This document shows, in pieces, positions 59,521 through 64,000 of a DNA stretch of 64,000 bases. The translations under genes and the position numbers were made by a program. Origin of the DNA: Climacium dendroides (taxonomy: Eukaryota > Streptophyta > Bryopsida > Hypnales > Climaciaceae); contig OX467084.1 of NCBI GenBank assembly GCA_950106755.1, positions 31,561,213-31,625,212 of the forward strand. The letters are read 5' to 3'. Below the pieces are notes generated by a model, which saw nothing but the letters and a program-made list of their open reading frames with translations, had not been told where the DNA came from and made no database searches. The first letter of the stretch is position 1. Each line of letters starts with the position of its first letter.

Positions 59521-61790
59521 GATTTAGACAAAATACGAATGTGTTATATGAAATGTAAGTCCCATAACTCTTATAGAAAGTATTTGCAAGGTAAAAAGAT
59601 TTTAATTATTTCTAGATTTGTTTCAAATTGGTTTTGAAGACGTAATTCGAAAAATTCATTAAACACATAAATTTTATGACTGGTCAAATTTGTAATTGCA
59701 ATCATTTTTAGAAAAGTACATACACTTTATATTGAAGGCATCAACACTTTTTCCATATAGTAAACTTTACAACACTATGCAATACTAAACATTTGCACTA
59801 TTTTCTTATAACATTTGTTTGATAATAGCAATTTTAGTTTAGAATATACAAAATTGAAAGACAGCATGATCTAATTTGTTAAGAATTATTTTGACAAATC
59901 TTTTTCCCACCCAAAATGTTACCTTGACTTGGATAGTGACCATAAAATGGTTGATTGTGCATTTAGGGAGTAATGCTGATAATGTGTAGCTCAAGATGCT
60001 ATGATTGCCCACAAAACAAGAAGCTCCATAACTTTCACATTACTAATCCAAAGGGAATGAATCAAAGCTTCCCATGTAGACAAAAACATAATCTACAAGA
60101 AATAAATTTTTAAAATTTTATTTTTATTTCAGTTTTTTGTGGACTTCTTTTTGTTTAAACTTTCATGTTTTGAGGTTATTGTAGCATAAATTTTTCTTCC
60201 AAGCACCAATTGAAATAAAAATTATATTTCTAAAAAATTATGTGCTCTTCTATTGTATGAAAAAATTTCAAAAAATCATGACAAAAATTCAAATTGTAGG
60301 AGATTGTCCAAAATCTATTTTGTCCCCTATAGGAACAATGGAATTGTAGGCGTTCAAAAATGAAAGATATACTAACTAATCATAACATATCACCCATTCT
60401 TAAATACAAAAAAAAATTTTGAAGAAGGGAAAAAATTAAGAAATTACCTCCCAACATATAATAAGATCTATAAGATCATTTTGACTTCAAAATTTTAAAA
60501 AATAGAATTCAAATGTTCTTGGGCTAAACTATGACTCATAGTTATTATTTTACTAGTTCCATTTCCACTTAAAAATCATATAATAATGGTCATTATGAAG
60601 TGAGGTATGAGTTTTCCAAATCGGGAATGTAAGAAAAATCAATATGACTTTGACCATTTGTAAATCTATGAATTTCTCCAATTATCATAGTTCTTTGTCT
60701 TAAGTGTTTCTAAGCAATTGAAGTAAAATATAGAAGTTTGAGTTCTTGCCATTCAAAAACAAGAATTTTAGATAACAAAACTATAACTTTAGTATCAAAA
60801 AAATTTATATGACCTACTTTGAATCAACAAGAAAATTCAATCATTAACTCAATTTAACAAAAATGGTATGTTTGGTGTCCATTCAATGTGAACTAACAAT
60901 TCTCTAATGTAATGGATGGACCACACAATGAGTTAATTATAAGTTGAGTTTGGGCTGATTTTTCTAATTAGGGTTGAGTAGTATATTTTTAATAGGAAAG
61001 GTGGGTTATATAACAAGTTTGTTTGAGGTGGGGTTAGATTTTCAACCTACATTTCATATTGTTTAAACAAGGGGAGCATCAGTAAACAAAGTGTTGTAAA
61101 ATTTCATCCCAAAGAAGTTTGTAAAATAGAAATGACTTTGCTCATAGGGACTTTTGTTCAAACTATTTTTTACCTATAAAGAAGCATTGATATTCACACC
61201 AAAAGTGGAGAATAGGCACCATATAAATTTTAGCTAAAGGGGTCAAAAAGAGTTTAAAATGTAGACCATATTAATCCTATAAAGATGATGCAAACCTAAA
61301 AGATTCAATAGATGACTTTACTATAGAAATAAAGAATGTACCTATTGATTCAATAATTGGAGTATTTTAGCAACTACCTTGGTAATTGGAGGGCTTCTAG
61401 GGTTAAAAAAATGTTCCTATCAAGATTGAGATTTTATTTTCACAAAGAGGAAATTAATCCGAAAGTGGTGAGAGGGATTAGAAAACCCTACCTTGTATGA
61501 ATGAAAATTTTTACATTTATTTTTCAAAGATTCCATCATGATGTCTTTTGTAAGTGCTAAAAGTTTCTGATTCTTTTGTGAAAAATTGAAATCACCAAGG
61601 AAAAAATGAAGAAAACTAATATCAAGTTCTAAATATGCTCAATTTTTGGAAAAAAAAATTCACCATAGATGTATATGATAGTGAATAGAATCTTGGTTTA
61701 AACCAAATTTACTATAATTCTAACTTTCTAAATCAAATCTAACCAAGTTGCTATTTTATATAGTATTTTTCTATTTAAGATTTTATGCCA
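59521..61790. other. AT-rich intergenic region, no gene seen
   Basis: Stop-rich in all frames. Contains dispersed repeat family B copy 2 (60022-60240). Nothing else recognised. Confidence 0.55.
60022..60240 (+). repeat. Dispersed repeat family B, copy 2
   Basis: Partner of 16645-16855 (see there); shared words include CATAACTTTCA, GGAATGAATCAAA and GCATAA.TTTT..TCCAAGCA. Confidence 0.65.
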
Positions 61791-61794
61791 CATT

Positions 61795-62168
61795 GTCCAT
61801 TGCAATCTTGACTTTGTGTAGTGTTGAGGGCTCTTGGAAATGAACCTCAAATACATTAAATCTTGGGAAAGAAATCACATTAGAAATTCATTTAAAAAAT
61901 TTATAGAGTAAATTTTACAAAGCCATAAATTAATTGGATTATGCATGTTAGGCCCTTTACCCTCATATCTTTTATTTTCTAGATTTGACATGTAAAAAGA
62001 GGATTAAAAGACTTCAAATCACTTTTACAATTTTAACACCCTCATACGTGATGTTGTTGTGTTTTCTTTCTCTATATGATTCGTAACATGTGTAGTTTGA
62101 ATTTTTATAGTTACAATTCAAAAGAATGATGTGACTTATCAAAGTGTTGGCTTTTGTTCAATGTAAAG
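61795..62168 (+). repeat. Dispersed repeat family C, copy 2
   Basis: Partner of 49923-50335, with about 40 bp fewer through small deletions. It is followed within 60 bp by a family A copy. Confidence 0.8.
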
Positions 62169-62219
62169 CAAATTTCTAGAAGCTTAAAAGGCCATGGACA
62201 TTTAGGGGTTAAAGAATTG

Positions 62220-62420
62220 ATTGGTGGCTATGAAAGTCATTTTGTTTTGGTACCATGTGAATTGTTGACTTAGAAAAAACGCAAATGCACTCATTGGAAG
62301 TCAAACTACTATAAAAGACCTTCTCTTTTCACACAAAACTTGGAAGATGAATAGTTGCACTTCTATCTTTCATGGAGAGATTCTTTGTCATTCAATGGTA
62401 AGAAAATGTCCTCAACATTG
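62220..62420 (+). repeat. Dispersed repeat family A, copy 3
   Basis: Partner of 55735-55935. Confidence 0.82.
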
Positions 62421-62839
62421 TTTCTGGGTTAAGCATCTTTCTTCTTTAGAAAACTCAGTAATACGTACCATAATGAGGGAATATACAGTATTCAAGCAAC
62501 TCCCCTCCAAAATTGGATGAAAAAATGTTTTTTCCCATCCATCCGAAGGACAAATCCTTTTAACCCTAAATTTGCTCTTCCACCCCAAATGCCACCAATT
62601 CCCCGCCTCAGGGAAACCTTCACAATTCTCAAAAGAGAATGGTGCGGCTCAAAAGTTTCATGTTTTCAACTCGAGAAACTCAAGAATTGGAATTTGAAAG
62701 AGGGAGCTGAAAGAGAAAGTAGCAGGTGCCACATGGGCCACAAAGACACAATCATTGTTTTCGATTTTTACACATTTTTTTACAACTTGCAAGTAGAAAA
62801 ATTTTAGGAGACCTATGGTTACAAATAGGTGCCTGTGTC
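62421..62839. other. Short spacer with an unrecognised ORF
   Basis: The frame at 62517-62807 (96 codons; MKKCFFPSIRRTNPFNPKF) has balanced composition but no recognised domain, and no second copy in the window. Confidence 0.3.
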
Positions 62840-64000
62840 CAAAATCTTTGAAAATTTATAAGTAATTCAACAAAGCTTGAAATTTTTTGTTTAAAACACT
62901 TGTGTTAAATTCTATATTTATTTTCTTTTCTTTGAAAAATGATCCAAAAGTATTTCTATGCATGAAAACCTAAGAAAAGGAAGACAAGTCCTTAGATGGT
63001 TGCTTTTAGAGAATACCACCTTACACTAAATATGTATAAGTTCAATATAGTGCAAAGCGTTCTCTAGAATCCTAAACTCTAAAATCCTAGACTAAAATTA
63101 AATTCTAGTGGGCTAAATTATCTACCTTACTATGGCTAATCCCAGATGCTCCAGATTGGCTTTGTTGCTGGCCGTTCCACTACTATCTTGCTTTTTGTTT
63201 GTGATGGCTTGGAGGCCTCACAGTGTAACAATGGTTTAGCTCCTAATGTCGGTGCTTGGCATCTTGCTTTGGGGTAAAAACAAAGTTTCTTGGAGGGTAT
63301 CTTGGAAGCTATTGGCTTACCACCCTTCATCTTTCCCTTTTGAGGCAAACCATGTTTCTTCATTGGCCTCTTCTTGAGTAATGCATGGACCTCATTTTCT
63401 AGGTAAATACTCTTCCTCTCACGAGGAGGGTCCGGATATCTTTTTCCAGAATGATTTAAATGCCAAGATTTAGGAGATATGGGAGCCATTGGTAATGCCA
63501 TAATTGAGTTCTAGATTCCCTCAAAATGCAAAGAGAAGGGCTACATTTTGAAAATCTTCAAAATCTAAGAATCTCTTTTAATCTCTTTGTCTCCTTTTGC
63601 CGATCCCTTGTTTTTTCTTGTTTATTTTCATGCTATAAAGGGGCATCAATTTTTTTTTTTTAGTTTTTCTCACTTGACATGCCAAGTGTGATAACCTTAG
63701 AAATCAAGCCTATATTTCAATTTCTTAACCTTCATACCTACTATTTCAATTAGATTTGCCATGCGAAAGCCATGAAGAATCTTGTTTTATTTTTGTATTT
63801 ATTTAAAATTATATGGACCATTTTTGTTCCTTTACATTATTTAATTTCTCACTTGACCATGTTATGTTTAACATTAAATACTTCTATTTATCATTTTTTA
63901 CAATTTCATTTTTATTTCTGCAATCATTCATATATATTTATATGCTTTACATGATGTTTTGACCTCTATTTTATTTGTCCTCTTGTTATTTCTTTTGGCT
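62840..64000 (-). repeat. Duplicated unit D, copy 2 (runs off the window)
   Basis: Matches 57232-57920 and then directly 58991-59520, lacking the 1.07-kb segment between. The join is at about 63500 (GGTAATGCCA then TAATTGAGTTC). Confidence 0.85.
63136..63501 (-). CDS. Unrecognised ORF of 121 codons, paralogue of the 57552 ORF
   Basis: Same start (MALPMAPISPKSW) and same end (WSIWD) as the ORF at 57552-57926, with a 9-bp in-frame deletion in the KGK..GGKP region and scattered substitutions (for example L to P, T to I, E to K). The initiating ATG lies only a few bases before the point where the two copies diverge by the 1.07-kb segment, so their upstream sequences, and any promoters, differ. 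Function unknown. Confidence 0.35.
   Translation of the reverse strand: MALPMAPISPKSWHLNHSGKRYPDPPRERKSIYLENEVHALLKKRPMKKHGLPQKGKMKGGKPIASKIPSKKLCFYPKARCQAPTLGAKPLLHCEASKPSQTKSKIVVERPATKPIWSIWD

Noticed and set aside
1..64000. tRNA, rRNA or LTR retrotransposon genes
   Set aside because: No convincing tRNA T-loop/acceptor pattern, rRNA segment, reverse transcriptase or integrase motif was found by eye. A tRNAscan and RepeatMasker run would be needed to exclude decayed copies.

Overview
The window looks like nuclear DNA of a land plant. It is strongly AT-rich and gene-poor, with two intact intron-bearing genes whose closest recognisable relatives are plant proteins: a BPM-type MATH-BTB protein and the TOR-complex WD40 protein LST8. 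All introns are GT-AG. The rest is transposon and repeat debris. The low gene density and the mix of DNA transposons (Tc1 with DD34E spacing, piggyBac, CACTA) are not what I would expect of a compact angiosperm genome. A non-angiosperm plant (fern, gymnosperm, lycophyte or bryophyte) is my inference, not something the sequence proves.

Layout. 1-835: leader-like sequence and a possible first exon of a minus-strand gene leaving the window. 4248-5824: a complete but dead Tc1/mariner element with TA target duplication, terminal inverted repeats and a DD34E transposase broken by four stops. 6231-13320: a complete but dead piggyBac element with TTAA flanks and CCC-starting inverted repeats. Its transposase reading frame is unusually long, carrying a long non-catalytic N-terminal region with a Cys/His cluster, and is cut by a 1,949-bp non-autonomous CACTA element (9468-11416) with a TCC duplication. 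Removing the CACTA element and one TCC restores the frame exactly. The CACTA element carries 13 palindromic units of about 38 bp.

13.3-21.5 kb: AT-rich repeats. 21833-23727 (minus): MATH-BTB gene in two coding exons, with a pyrimidine-rich leader up to about 24.4 kb. 24.4-41.3 kb: gene desert with two small foldback CACTA MITEs (29938-30162, TSD GTG; 34897-35125, TSD TTT), a long TA microsatellite, satellite-like arrays and a 1.1-kb dispersed repeat ending just upstream of LST8. 41565-46095 (plus): LST8, ten coding exons, 316 residues. 46.1-64 kb: dispersed repeats, an inverted duplication (49.56/52.7 kb) with gene-like sequence, broken gene fragments at 48.7-49.3 and 56.5-57.2 kb, a GC-richer island at 51.2-52.6 kb, and a duplicated unit (57.2-59.5 and 62.8-64 kb) carrying a related unrecognised ORF of 124/121 codons.

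The two live genes are not an operon or functional cluster. The BPM-type protein would act as a substrate adaptor of CUL3 ubiquitin ligases, and LST8 as a scaffold subunit of TOR kinase. The most interesting part is the nested piggyBac/CACTA structure at 6.2-13.3 kb.
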